From assembly GCA_964006375.1 (NCBI GenBank), contig OZ023265.1, positions 117,689,858 through 117,753,857 of the forward strand: a stretch of 64,000 bases of DNA. Reading direction: 5' to 3'. The position numbers were made by a program, and so were the translations under genes. The notes beneath the pieces were generated by a model that was not told the DNA's origin, made no database searches, and worked only from the letters and a program-made list of their open reading frames with translations. Source of the stretch: Tillus elongatus (Eukaryota; Arthropoda; Insecta; Coleoptera; Cleridae). Positions 33,396 to 45,752 of the stretch are shown here, in pieces (position 1 is the stretch's first letter; every line of letters begins with the position of its first letter).

Positions 33396-34599
33396 GGAAC
33401 TTTGTAAGGATTACAAGTGGGTTGAAATGAAACACCATTTTTATATAATATATATTTTTTTCAAATTTTTGTATACATTCTTTCAACAGTAACACAAATA
33501 TATGCATATCAATCTTTATACATTTACAAATTATACAAATATATTATTTATACTTGTTTCAGTTACACATATACAAATATATTTTATATGGGAGTAAAAT
33601 AAAAAATGAGTAAATCATTTGACAAAATAAAACAAATTAAAAAGCTACAACTACACAAGTATAAATAACTTAATTTTGCTTTCACAGAAAACAAAAGAGT
33701 GAAACCTTGTTTTCCGATGATATCACATGTCTGCATTGAAACAAACAACACTGGAAATCAGGAAAAACAAAACTTCACAAATTCCAAAACGGAATTAGGA
33801 ATAACTTTCGATACGTTACTGTAGTAGTTTCTGCATCACCAGATCAAATCAGATATAACAAGAATACTAAATAAATTAATAAATGTCTCTTGTGTAGAAC
33901 GGTTATTCATAGGGATATCTTACTATCCCATTTAGGCACAGTAAATAATTAAATGGCATAAATGTAAGCAACCTGCCTTGTTCGTAGGCAGATGCCCATA
34001 ATACTCAAGTTACATAAAACATGTAAAAGTTTATACATAGACATATATACACATAAAATAGCAAATTACCACTGAACAGATGGATAGAATCGTTGTTGAA
34101 CTGTAAAGCTATAGAATTTCATTTTTAAAAAGCACATATTGGTAAGATGCTTTCTCAAATGTAAACACCTTACAGCAATGAAAACTGAACATGAATGATG
34201 GCCTCCACCAATGATTTATACTGAAAAAAATAAATGAATTAGGACATAATGTTGTGATATTCAGAACGGAGAAAAAATTAATAGAAGCCATGCAACAACA
34301 ATCTAAAAGTTAACTGTAAAAAAAGTCCACACAATACAATTAAATACTACATTTATCAACTAAGATTTTCACTGCTTCACTAATGACATCTACCAATATT
34401 TACACAAAACTGGTTTAGTCTAACAGCAAAAAGTTCTAACAACCACTATAAAAGCAAACTCAGTCCAAAGTGTTTACTTGTAACAACGAACAGTACCTGC
34501 AAAAAATTCACAAACTCCATTTCACATCATCTAATATCTATTCGTGCTTGACTTATCCACTAAAAAGCCACATAAATAGAAAGTTTACAAGAAAAAGTT
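33380..34599 (-). other. NFAT 3' UTR, with a likely poly(A) signal from the neighbouring retrotransposon
   Basis: The AT-rich sequence after the NFAT stop shows no repeats or coding exons. Reading left on the - strand, the first AATAAA copies I find are at 33384-33389 and 33380-33385, inside the tail of the opposing non-LTR relic. A 3' UTR of about 1.2 kb would therefore end there. This is inferred from the absence of a closer signal. Confidence 0.4.
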
Positions 34600-36839
34600 T
34601 TAATGACGATAATTATTACCTTGATCAAAACAATTAGGATTTATCATGCTGATCAGTTCAGTTTCAGTCAGTGCAGTAAATCCCTGTGGAATCATTCTGT
34701 CTTCAGTTTTCTTGTTATTCTGTGTCATCTCCTTCACAGGCACGGGTATCACAAAGTTCGATTTAGCTACATCTTGCTGGATGGTGGTGGGTGAGGCAGC
34801 ATTAAAAGAAGATTGTACGAAAGGGTTTCCGTTATTCCCAGATATTTGATTAAGCGAAGTAGAATTAGACAGGACCTCATTTGAACTGGTTGGCATAGTA
34901 ATAATGTTACTTAGTATCATCTTGTTCATCATTGGATCCTTATTCTCAATTGGTATCGCCTTTTCAACAAGCTGTCCTAACTGTTTTTGGGTTGCAATTA
35001 AATCGACTGCAGCTTCATAAAGGACTGCTTTTTCAGCAGTGCCCAACTCGAGATTATTTGAAATAATGGGGGAATGTATAGGTATGTTTGTTGGTGAGGG
35101 CTGGGGAGTAGTCGTGGGTAGAAGGGTCTGAACTTGTTCTTGGGTTACAGAAATTGGCAACTGGAGCAGATTTTGTTCAACAGTAGCAGGTTGTTGGCTC
35201 ATGCTGCTTAGATTCGTGCTGGGTAATAAACTTTCTTGTACTAGTGCAGAAGGGCTTCTGCACATCATGGTAGGAGATATTTGTGAATTCAAGATGACCT
35301 CTGGTGAAAGATTTGGTGACATCTGTGATTGAGATACATCTTGGGGTGCTAAATTTGGTGAAGGCATTCTTGTACTTAACATTTGCGGAACAAGCAAATT
35401 TTGTTGTGAATTAAGAATAACATCTTGCGATGAGATCAAAACTTCATTCTGAGTTGTAGAATTCACATTAGTTCCGAGAGAGATTTTATTTCCAATTAAT
35501 AAGTCTTTAGATGTAGAATTATCTGTTTTAGTACTACCAATGTGCGACTCAACAGTAGAATTGACTAATGCATCTAATTTTTCAGTGTTAATTGGGGTGG
35601 CGATACTACTTTCCACTGTTGCAGCTAATGCAGTGGTATTAGATGGCGCCATTGTAATTGTCTGCTCAGGCATGGCTTTTTCTGCGACTGCCGCAGCCTC
35701 ACTTTTCGCTACAATGTTGATCATGTCATTTTGTGAGGTATTTGACAGGAAGAGTCTTTGAGAACTCAAGAATTCTCCATTGTTAATTGCAGTTCCAACA
35801 CCCGTAGTTGATGATAAAGATTGAGTTACAGCTGCTAATAAATTATTACATGTCTGAGTTGGTATTACCTGTCCATTTATCAACTTTTGTGCAATAAAAC
35901 TGTTTTGTTCTGGACCCAAAATCTGACTAATTGTTGGCTTTATGTCTATACCAGTGCTTGATATTGTATTTGTAGAAGCAATTGTTTTGTTCTCTATGTT
36001 CGTAAGAAAGGATTCAACACTCTGACCGCTCTGTGCTGGCAGGGGATCACATGATGCTTCAGTAACACCAAACCTCTGTAAAGTGGCCATTGAAGGTGCA
36101 GAAGTATTAACAAGATCATTTACTGTTGCCATTGGCATCTTCATTCGCAAATCCATAACTTTCAGTTCTTCCTCTGATGCAGTTGTCAACTTAGTTTGGG
36201 CTATCATTTTCTGATGCAAGGTAGGTTGGCCCATGGTACGCTGGGTTAGTAATGTGCTGTCTGTTGCAACAGTGTTGATGCACCTCATTGTTGTATTACA
36301 TGAACTATCTTCATTTACAATTGACATATTAGAATTTTCACAAACAGAAACTATTTGTTGGTTAATTGAGTTTCTCCTGACCATTGCATCCATGCTATTT
36401 TCATTTGCCATGCTCAAGTTTGAATTATCGCTCATACTCTGGTTCATTATATCTGTGGCATGCAAGCTGTTACGGTGTATCATGTCTATAGAGTTATCAT
36501 TGATCATAGACATATTGGAGTCTCCATGATGAACATCTAAGGAACTCTCAGATATGTGACGAAAACGTCCCTGTGGCAATTCTAGAGGGTCTATGATGCT
36601 GCTCTCGCTATTTTCATCAATAAATTCTTGTTTAAGGGGGTGTAAAGGAGGGGAATGAACCATGTCACCAGAAGAAGGAACACTTAACGAGGAACGGCGA
36701 GTGGAAAGAGGTACCATGCTAGACTCTGGAGGAGGCATCATCCCCAGATCTTGTTCACGTTTACTTACTGACGATGACCAAAGCATTTTGTTAAAAAATG
36801 GTCCCTGCGGCTGGTTAGCTGATTGTGTGTCCATGTGCA
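34600..36839 (-). CDS. NFAT5: NFAT5-like transcription factor, last coding exon (transactivation tail)
   Basis: The acceptor TATATTACAG precedes 36839; the first two bases complete a Val codon with the G of the exon at 57840-57984. The exon encodes 745 residues ending in NNYRH and TAA. The start HMDTQSANQPQGPFFNKML is followed by SREQ/SRRSS-type Ser-rich text. Three tandem repeats built on NSNMSMINDNSIDMIHRNS lie at about residues 105-190 of this exon. The rest is Gln, Asn, Ser and Thr rich, low in hydrophobic order, as in the C-terminal activation region of NFAT5 and fly NFAT. A conserved-looking helix AVLYEAAVDLIATQKQLGQL occurs near residue 610, and the end FTALTETELISMINPNCFD looks like a short interaction motif. 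No stops or shifts. The retention of one giant last exon matches NFAT5 gene structure. Confidence 0.9.
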
Positions 36840-37439
36840 CTGTAATATACAAAAACTTCATTAGTACTCACACTAAGAACAAGAACAATTAATATATAAT
36901 AGCTGCCACAAAGCCACTGTAAGAGAAGGGGTGGGCGAGAGTCACTCAAGCCAAGCATAACAGAATTCTAATAAGTTAATTTACAAAACAGTTCTTTCGT
37001 TTATTTATACTTTATTTATTATATTTATTTACTTTATTCTATAATGACAAAAGAAGTCAAAATATAAGTAAAATATTGATAGAAGTCAAAAGGCAACTAA
37101 AAACATGTTATGAAAAAAATTAATTTTCAAAAATTTTGAACCTGCCATGGCTTGATAGACTTAGCCCACAATGTTAACGCCTCAATTTCACCAAAATCAT
37201 CCGAGATTCGTTATACATTCATACCAGGCACCTTGACACATCGCTCCTAAAACCTACCTAATATGTGTAAAGGATTTCAGGATGTAAGTTTATATATATG
37301 ATAAAAAAAAATTAGGCTAAAAAGTTTTTGGAGCAACAGACATTGTGAAGACACCTCTCTACAAAGCGTTGTAAATGACTTGAAACAATAAGTGTAACCA
37401 CCACCTTAATACAAATTAAAAAGAAAATGGGACAAACTG
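36840..37439. other. NFAT intron, nothing recognised
   Basis: First 600 bases upstream of the last exon. AT-rich, with no repeat partner or exon seen. Confidence 0.3.
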
Positions 37440-38200
37440 AATTAATTTTACTTCCACGTCGTCACGTGTGAAAATATCACATTGGCGACAAAAAAATTAA
37501 TTATTTTTTTCGCTAAAACGTCGTAAAAAGTATCAAAACATATAAAAACACGATTAGGAATGAATTTTTTGTTGTTGGTCGATCTGTATGTTTGTAGCCA
37601 CGAGAACTTTAGAATAAATTGAAATAACGTCTTCAAATTTGGTATACAGTTAGCACTCGACAAACGAACGGTTCAGATTGTTTTTTGGTAAAATCGCTTT
37701 AGGGGGTAGGGGATGAATGGGGGGTGGTTTGGTGAAAATTGACATTTTTTCGTTAAAACTCGAGTAATATAACGTTTTAGGGTTTATTTATTAGAAAACT
37801 TAATTTCATGAAACATCTGCTGAAATTAAATTACGGGTTGAATGTGTAGGATGGAATATTGTTGACTAAAATTTCGATTTTTTTGTTGCTAAAACGACGT
37901 AAAAAGTCTCAAAACATATAGAAAACTTGATTCTGAAATGAAAATTGTTTTGTCTGTCAGTCAGTCTGTCGGCATGTACGTCTGTCTGTTAATAGGTGCG
38001 ATAACTTTTGAATGAATTGAGATATCACCTTCAAATTTGGTATCCAGTTAGCACCCAACAAAGAAACATTCGAATTGTTTTTGGGTAGGATAGCTTCAGG
38101 GGGTAGGGGATAAATAAGGGGTGATTTGGTGAAAATTGACATTTTTTCGATAAAACTCGAGTAATATAACGTTTCAAAAGTTTACGGGTAAATTCATTCC
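37440..38200 (+). repeat. Direct duplication of about 415 bp in the NFAT intron
   Basis: Two adjacent copies (about 37440-37800 and 37858-38185) share GCTAAAACG.CGTAAAAAGT, CTTCAAATTTGGTAT, CAGTTAGCAC, TAGGGGGTAGGGGAT-like text and AACTCGAGTAATATAACGTTT. Source unknown. The GATAACTTTTGAATGAATTG stretch resembles a theme of other repeats here. Confidence 0.85.
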
Positions 38201-38735
38201 ATGAGAATGTGTTTCTGAAATTAATAAATTATCACAGCTATGTGGAAGTTATGTTTCAATTTCCAGCTCTGATTTGTTTACATAATCTTGTAAAAAAATT
38301 GGAAGGTAAAAGAATCTATTAAAAAACATTAATTCTTTTTGGAGGCATTTAGTTAAAAATATTTATGGTTGGTTTACAAATAAAACTAATTCTATAGGGG
38401 GTTCAACCTACAGTTTTTCAATGAAAACAATGCCACACATTCCAAAAGTAATTAGTTTCATATCTCAATGACAGATTGCCCAAGTTTCTTTACTAATTGT
38501 ATTTAATAGTAAAATAACAACAAATTGCACTTTAAAACACATACAGCGGGTAGCCAAGTTATTAGTTACACTACAGTATTTCTCATTATTGAAAATTCAG
38601 CCACTCTTATTGCACATCTAAATTTATTTCTTGTGTCTTGGGCCAGTCGTTTTGATATTTTGATTCTGGCATTACTGTTCAAGATTGTTTGCATTGGCAA
38701 CACTGATTGGTGACATTACATTAGAATTGTAGAAC
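38201..38735. other. NFAT intron, nothing recognised
   Basis: No exon or repeat partner seen. Confidence 0.3.
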
Positions 38736-38743
38736 ATTGTCTG

Positions 38744-39902
38744 TAGGCATGTCAAGCATAGGTACTTTTGAATATCGGTATTATTCGTTACTTATGTGAA
38801 GAGTATCCGTTACTCAGTATTCGTTACTGTTACTTTCACTATGTGCATGCGCCAGAGTAACTGGTTATAGTAAATAGTAACTGGAACTACATACAATAAC
38901 TACCTACTACCTACCTACGCAATCTTAGGCCGAATACACAAAAGTGACATGTGTATTGATTTAGCAAATACGTAAAATTAGTTATAAAACCAAAAGTAAC
39001 TCGAACAAACATTACACAAACACCAAAACAAATACTACTTGTGGTCAACTAATTTAATTTCATTGCGCAATTTATTCACATCGGTAAATTGTTTCATGGT
39101 TTAAACTATCATAACTTGATGTAATCTCATATTATTATTCAAAAGAGGAGATACATAAAAGTAGAAAAAAAAATTGTTTCCCCGATCCTTGATCTTATTT
39201 TATTTTCAAATATAAATAATAAAAACAACTGAATATTTGATTTTACTATGTATTCCACTTTTTATATCTGTAGATGCTAGATTTAACGAAATGCTGTCAT
39301 ATAATAATAATAATTTACTTAGTGTGCATATTGTAATCATTTATTTCACTATATTATTCAATACAGAAGATACCCATATAAAAAATAATCTCTGATGTAA
39401 ATCCAATTCAAACGTAAATAATAAAACAAACGAGTTTTTTTTTTAACCTCAGCCTATTTCCGCGACTATGACCAACCACCGACGCCAGGGAGCAGTTTTA
39501 CCTTCATTATTTAAATTCTTAAAATTATAATACAATAACAGCCCAAAATTCTTGCCTTGTAACTTAAAAGGAAGGGGTGGGCATTGTTGATTACAACTGA
39601 CTGTCCATTAGTCATGTGGTCGCATAACTTCCATGCATTTTCTTATGGACACATGTGATATTCATGTGGGAGTACCAAAACTGACCCGAAGCGATCGCCA
39701 GATGCACTAATATACTATACTGAATACTTGACTACCGGATACTCGGCCCGAGATCCGATTGACTTGTAACGTTTAGTACGAAATCAAAAGTAACTGGTTG
39801 GTAGCTAGAGTAGCGAATACTTTTCAAAAGAAAATTCGTAACTTTTGGTACTTTTAAGTAACGGATACTCAGTAACGAATGGTTACAATATTGACATGCC
39901 TA
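38744..39902. mobile_element. Non-autonomous hAT-type element, complete, with target duplication
   Basis: A perfect 12-base terminal inverted repeat, TAGGCATGTCAA and TTGACATGCCTA, bounds 1159 bp. The 8-base duplication ATTGTCTG flanks it at 38736-38743 and 39903-39910. Subterminal regions hold repeated GTAACGGATACT-like blocks in inverted order. Eight-base duplications are the hAT hallmark. There is no transposase. A partial SINE copy lies inside. Confidence 0.93.
39436..39510 (-). mobile_element. SINE 3' fragment nested in the hAT element
   Basis: On the - strand it reads AACTGCTCCCTGGCGTCGG, then TCATAGTCGCGGAAATAGGC and an A-run. It matches the 3' domain of the SINE at 15180-15245. Confidence 0.75.
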
Positions 39903-40229
39903 ATTGTCTGTCATTATGCTGTCGTCACTTTTTTTGAGGTTAGGTTGTTTTAAACAGTAATATTGGTTTTACATACTTTTTGGACCTAGGACTTTTAAAA
40001 TAACGCTCATATAGTGTAGTTCAGTATAAGTATAACCTAAACAAATATAAATATTTTGCTGGTACTTATGAAAAATGGGAAAAACCAATATATTCCCCAA
40101 AAAATATTTCAGGAACTTCTGCATGATTGAAGCATTCAAATCATTCCTAATTAAAGATTGCTTCACTAAATGATAATGCAATGATAGTGAACCCAAGAAA
40201 AGTTAAAATTGTTAGAAAAATATAAATCA

Positions 40230-41095
40230 CAGTATTGGAAAATGTGGAGGAAAGTGTTGCTTCGAGATGAACGAGATCATCACTTGCCTGGAAACAGGAG
40301 AAAATGTACAAAGGAGTTGACCAAAATTGTAACTGAAAGGGGCGTTAGTATTTCAGCGAGAACAACCAGGCGTCATTTTTTTTAGAAATGAGGGTCAAAT
40401 GCTACAGAACAGCAAAGAAACCAGAACCAACAACGAAGCTAAAATGCTTGGTATGGGCTAAATAACATCAACACATGACTGTAAAAAGTGAATGTTAAGT
40501 TTTATGTATTATTTTTCTTATTTTGCAATTATCTGATATCCTTGTGTTTCATTGAATTGAATATCTTTAATGTTTTTATTTTGTTCAATGTTTGCTTTTG
40601 ATGCAAACCTCACATGGAAATAATGATGCATTAATTTGTTTAGCGAACACAGGACAGGCAGTGTTGGCTGTGTTGTAGAAACTGTTGAACATCTTACAAA
40701 GGGTGACCTTTACATAGTCAAAGGCATGATGAAGAGACACCAGTACAAAAAGTCTTGGAGAAACAACTGATTCATTAGATGAATTAATCATTGCTGAAGC
40801 TTCTGAATGCACTTTTGTGTATGGTCCCGCTCTTCCCCATAAAGCTAAATCAGTAATACCATTCTTAGCGATGAAACAAATCAAAGGGTTACCTTGCCTA
40901 AGCAATTTTTCAGAGGTAAACCCCATTGAGTATTTCTGGAAGCTTTTGAAATGGAAAATCACCAAAGACAATACCACAAACAAACAATATAGGCATTCAT
41001 TAAAATAAAATGTAAAAAAATTCATTCAGTTTATGGCAAAAAGGGTGCAAGCTGTAATTGACGTCAAAGAAGGTGGTACTAAATATTATAAGTTC
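40230..41095 (+). pseudogene. Tc1-like transposase relic (second type)
   Basis: The N-terminal part (40240-40470) reads KLTKIVTERGVSVSARTTRRH-like text and a RNEGQMLQN..KETRT block in mixed frames. The C-terminal part at 40815-41090 reads ALPHKAKSVIPFLAMKQIKG, then FSEVNPIEYFWKLLKWKI and MAKRVQAVIDVKEGGTKY. The centre with the first DDE Asp (40510-40680) is lost or replaced. Right flank text near 41270-41295 ends GGCCACCCACTATA, which resembles a Tc1-type terminal repeat. Confidence 0.6.
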
Positions 41096-42519
41096 CTTGT
41101 AAACATTTTGTGTTTTGTTTTTTCTCAAATACATATTTTTTAAAACAAAAGATTATTTTTAATTGTAGGTATCTGATTCACGTATAAAAATAACAAATAA
41201 AAGTACAAATCCATGCTATTTCAAAATATTATACAACTTCAAACTGATTATAATGTAATTTTTTCATGCATAACTAATAATTTGGCCACCCACTATAATG
41301 AGGATTAAGATGTATATTAAAAAGCATCAGAGCAATGTGTTTAAATGGGGTGAAACATTAAACATTTGGGATAAAAAATGATTTTTAAAGGAAAGGTATA
41401 AACAATGTTAGTAGAACTTAGGAAAAAATCTTGTTATATTTTCTAAAATCCAAGTTGCAGTAAGGATTTAGAGATATATTATAAATATAAAGGGTGACTC
41501 AGCTTAAGAATAACATGTGGTAGCGGGGTTGTAAACTTAGCACCAAGACAACAAAATCATGAAATGTTCTTAATACTTAAAAATGGGAAATGTAAAAAAA
41601 AAGCAAAATATAAATAAGGCATCTGAAGCAAAGTGTGCTAAAATATAACGAGCTAAAAGCTTTAAATAAATTGACTAGAATAGAAAAGTTGATAGTGTCA
41701 TAGCCATCTTATAAAGTTTTAATTTTGTTTTCTACAATAATACGCTCGCAAGTTAAATAAGCGTTATGCTGTAAAAATGGTAAAATGACCTTCAAAACAA
41801 AACTTCTTTTATTTATTTTTTTGGTACCACTGCTATGGGTCTGGAATCTGGAGTAATATCTCCAGAACAAGTGACAAAAGAATCCAGTTAGAGAACAAAA
41901 TGATTTTGAAACCAATGAGTAAACAGTTATGCAAACATGGATCTTTATACTCGTGCCCCTGACCTATTTTAGGTACTCTGTAGTTATATTTAGACATTTC
42001 AATGTTAGGTATGTACTGACATATCTCTCAAAATATCACATTTCTGTGTAAGATAGCAAGTCAAGTAATTACACATTATTGGTTGGATATTGATCCAGTT
42101 AAGCAGAGATCCGTGATGAAGTAGGTACCTATAGCAAGACCTAGAGATCAGCTTGAATTCACAGACTTGATAAAAAAAATTGGTAGGGAAACTGCCATAT
42201 TGTATGATTAGGATTTTTTGTGAAGAACATGCCAGTCGGCTTCACATAAGTCACTATTCAAGAAAATCTTGAAAAGCCCATGATCTTGTACTGCATGTAT
42301 GACACATTAGGACAAGGCAGACAACAGAAGAAACAGGCTTCGCTTACCGTACAGTTAAAAACATCCTATCAAAATAATTTGATCTGTAAAGATTGTTTAC
42401 AAGATGGGTGTCATGAATGTTAACAAATGACCAAAAGAGGACCTGTGTTTGGTCAAAGTTATTAGACAGACAGAGTAGATGGGTGTAACTTCATTGGCCA
42501 TTTTGTAACAGTTAATAAA
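41096..42519. other. NFAT intron, mostly unrecognised
   Basis: The first 200 bases probably belong to the right end of the Tc1-like relic. Around 42080-42300 there is weak, broken coding-like text that may be the N-terminal part of the next mariner relic. Nothing else was recognised. Confidence 0.3.
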
Positions 42520-43600
42520 TCTTGATCTTGACATGAAATGCCAGAGTATGGAGGTGAGATAGAGTGGCTCCCCATTCCCTAAACATTTTAGGATTCAGTC
42601 CTCTACAGGAAAGATGATGCTCACTGTGTTCTGTGATGCTCAAAGTCTCATTTTGGCTATCTGTTTGACAAAGGGCGCCACACTTAATCACCAGTACTAA
42701 GCCAGTTTAATAATTAAATTGCCCAAAGCCATAAAAAAAACGCCACGAAAAGTTTAGAAAACGGGTACTTTTTCATCAAGACAATGCATCAAGTCACAGG
42801 CCAGTTATCGTAATGTATGCCATAACAATGCTGGGTTATATCAAGTTCTTTAAAAATTGGGTTTGAGTGGGCACAGCAACCTACACCGAAAACACCTTTG
42901 ACAGCTGCCTTTTGCAACACAAACAGCCTACTCAAGTGTGTCTTTGCTGCATCACCCATGCTAGCCAACCATGATTTAGATGAGAATAAAATAACCGATA
43001 ATAGCTGCCTCGGGTCCAGCCATTGTAGAAATTTTTCGCACTGCATTTATTGAAGAGGGAGGCCTACCAGACAACCGATCCAACTGATGTGGTGCCTCCA
43101 TGATGGAGTAGAGTCGATATTGAGACCAAAATTTTTCTATGGCAGAACTTTACTCTTCAGAAGTTAGCCAGGTATGAAAATGGTTTAAAGTTGTCTTATC
43201 TGCATGGAGGAACACTTTGTTATTAGTAAACCAAGACCTTGTGTCATATAGAATGATGCCTACAGTATCAGTAACATGTTTACCAGCATCACAGGTGATA
43301 AAGAAAGTTGTGTACTAAATACAGAAACTTTCTCTGGCTTCACAAATGTTGATTTTCTGCTCTCTAACTGGTTAATACTGATGAATAAAAGTTATGTCAT
43401 TTCCAAAGAGGGTTATTGTTGCTACCCTATTCTGGTGGATGCAGCAGATCTGGTACCTGTAGACTACACAACGTTTTCAAAACTCAAAGAATACTTGATG
43501 GGGGAGATATTTGCGAAAGGTAATGAAGTGGATGAGTGGTTTGAAAAACTCATAAAATGTCTTATTTAGAAGCTGACATAATGTTGGAGCATCTTTGAGA
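42520..43600 (+). pseudogene. Mariner-like transposase relic, split
   Basis: 42540-42780 reads KCQSMEV..SGSPFPKHFRI, SSTGKMMLTVFCDAQSLIL and KGATLNHQY, the region around the first catalytic Asp of mariner enzymes. The HQDNA-like block reads FSSRQCIKSQ-type decayed text at 42770-42800. The C-terminal part resumes at 43430: DLVPVDYTTFSKLKEYLMGE and NEVDEWFEKL. The stretch between contains a - strand non-LTR fragment. Stops and shifts break all parts. Confidence 0.6.
42790..43060 (-). mobile_element. Family E non-LTR fragment inserted in the mariner relic
   Basis: On the - strand it reads FLQWLDPRQLL, then SRLFVLQKAAVKGVFGVGCC and AHSNPIFKELDI, the same C-terminal block as at 13360-13430 in the family E element. 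Confidence 0.65.
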
Positions 43601-44919
43601 AGAGTGTGTTAGAGTTGGATAACCATTAAAAGAATTAACTGTTCTTAGCCTATCATTATATGGATCAGGCGCTAAGCATAAGATTTTCCCCCGCATTTTA
43701 GAGTTATTAAAATAGATACAAGCAAAAATAAAAATAAAATATTGTCAGATTACATACAATAAACAAGGTACAAATTTGCTTTACTTAAGTATTTTTGTAT
43801 CTACTTAATGCATTTCTAAGGAAAATAATAATAATAATAATAAATACGGCAATTAAATTGGTAATGTAAAGGCATCAATGCCAAGATATCAACTTTAATA
43901 TTCAACTGCTTTGTTAGTTATAAATGATGTCGGCCTAAATCTAGCAAATAGTTAATAGTAGAGAGGAATCTTGAAGGATAATAACATGGAAATTAATGAA
44001 ATATAGGATATAACCTTGTCAGATTCAGAATTGTATCATCTCATTCACACAATGCGCTAACATTACGGGTCGATTTCAGGGTAAAAATCGATGTTGGTAT
44101 CCCTGTAAGAGAAAAGAAAGTGTTGTCCCTGTGCACTTTGGCTACCTAAAAGGAATTTGTATTTTGATTATTTTTTTTTAATTAAGTCAAAATCTTTTTT
44201 TTTTAATTTCTTAGAACTACAAATAAATAAAGCTTATATATTAAATGGACTTAAAATTAATGGTAATTTGGTATGTGTAAATTAAAATTAAGAAGTAAAT
44301 CAGTGTAATGAGGTAAGTTTTGGTAGTGTACGTATGTGCGTGAGTATGTGTGCATGTCTGAGTGCGTGTTTGTGAGTGTTTTTGTTTAGGTGTACTTATG
44401 TATGTGTAAAAAACTTTGCAAACTGTGTCCTTTCTTTTCTGATTTATATAATACTAGCAAGTTTTACATACTAAGATGGAAGTTAAAATAAATCGAAGTT
44501 TTTATTGTTTTCTCAGTAGTATTAAATACCTCAAAGAAGTAAGGTCCAAAATTATTCTTCGTAATATGCTTCCGTCTTCATGTACCCAACTAGACTACCA
44601 CTGTGATGTCATCCATTTCGTTGTAATATATGCTGAAAGCAGTTTGCATCTTTTCTTTACAAAGTCAGTATTTCTGTTTTACAACATAATGACAAGCAAG
44701 CATGTAAATGATCTTTTCTAAATCGGATGCATTATTATATACCTAATTTGACATGTTTGCATAGGAAATAAATTAAAAACGTATTTACGTCACCAGTACC
44801 TCAAAATATGTTGTGTTGAGTTATCCTCACAGAGATTTATAATTTTTGATTTTTTGGATAATGTCAGATTCGAAAGAGACTATTTTTTCTTAATAGTCCA
44901 GTCAAATTTTGTTGTACCA
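43601..44919. other. NFAT intron, nothing recognised
   Basis: AT-rich, with a short ATA run near 43828-43843 and a GT-rich stretch near 44320-44405. An open frame at 44476-44721 has no recognisable product and no support. Confidence 0.3.
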
Positions 44920-45230
44920 GGAAAGTTGTGGAGTAGTTTTGATTTCTTCCATTCTAAATGTTTTTTGGGGTGCTGAATTCGAATCTGAGGGTTGCTAACA
45001 AAATTTCGTGACGCAACATTAAAAAAATTATAATAATTAAAAACTCTCCTGTTATGGCAGTTTTTTGCTTATTACTCGAAAACGATTAACTTTTCAGAAA
45101 TAACCTTCCTATTCAAAATGGAAGTACATAAATTTTCTACAAATTTCATTATCCAGGTTTTTTGAAAATTGGCGTATTTCGGCTGTCTCCGTAAAAACCC
45201 ACTTTTTTCCCGCTCCAAAACTCCATACTC

Positions 45231-45352
45231 CAACAATTAGAACCGTAGACCACTTTCGCTCTCATTAGAGCTCTTCAATACGGCATACTAATTAGGATGC
45301 CGTACTGAAGAGCTCTAATGAGAGCGAAACCGGTCTACAGTTCTAATTGTTG
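45231..45352. repeat. Near-perfect palindrome of 56-bp arms
   Basis: Arms 45231-45286 and 45297-45352 pair almost completely (CAACAATTAGAACCGTAGAC with GTCTACAGTTCTAATTGTTG; AGAGCTCTTCA with TGAAGAGCTCT) around a 10-base loop. The right arm is the start of a satellite unit of the 17701-18990 type, so the palindrome is a head-to-head pair of unit starts. Confidence 0.9.
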
Positions 45353-45752
45353 CGAGAATGCATCTAGCCTTACATACTTTGTCCCTATATTAGGGTAGAA
45401 ATGGGCCAGGGCTAACAATTTATTAAATTGTTAGTTAGTTGTATACAGTCTATTTTTTTAACACTTTGTGTTATTTGGAGCTGGCGTGACAACATACGAC
45501 TTGGTTCCGCAACTAGGTGGCGGCACGTCTACCACTCAATTAGTGTCCATACAGAGCCTCACTTCCCCCCACTGATGCTGCTGCATGGCAACATTCACTG
45601 AGTTTACTTTCCGATGCAGCAGTGATTAGCCGGTCAAACCACACTCAACGAGCAACAAAGAAACCCGGACACGTGGGGGTGGAAAAAAACAAGGAGCCGT
45701 CTCGTACCAGCGCCAACCAGTTTTGAACCTTGCACCGGACTCGATACCCCGG

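Noticed and set aside
34603..36892. Five + strand frames opposite the NFAT last exon
   Set aside because: They are antisense shadows; the - strand frame is long, phase-matched and conserved in type.
44476..44721. 81-codon + strand frame in the NFAT intron
   Set aside because: There are no splice signals in context and no family pattern, and the size is expected by chance in AT-rich DNA.
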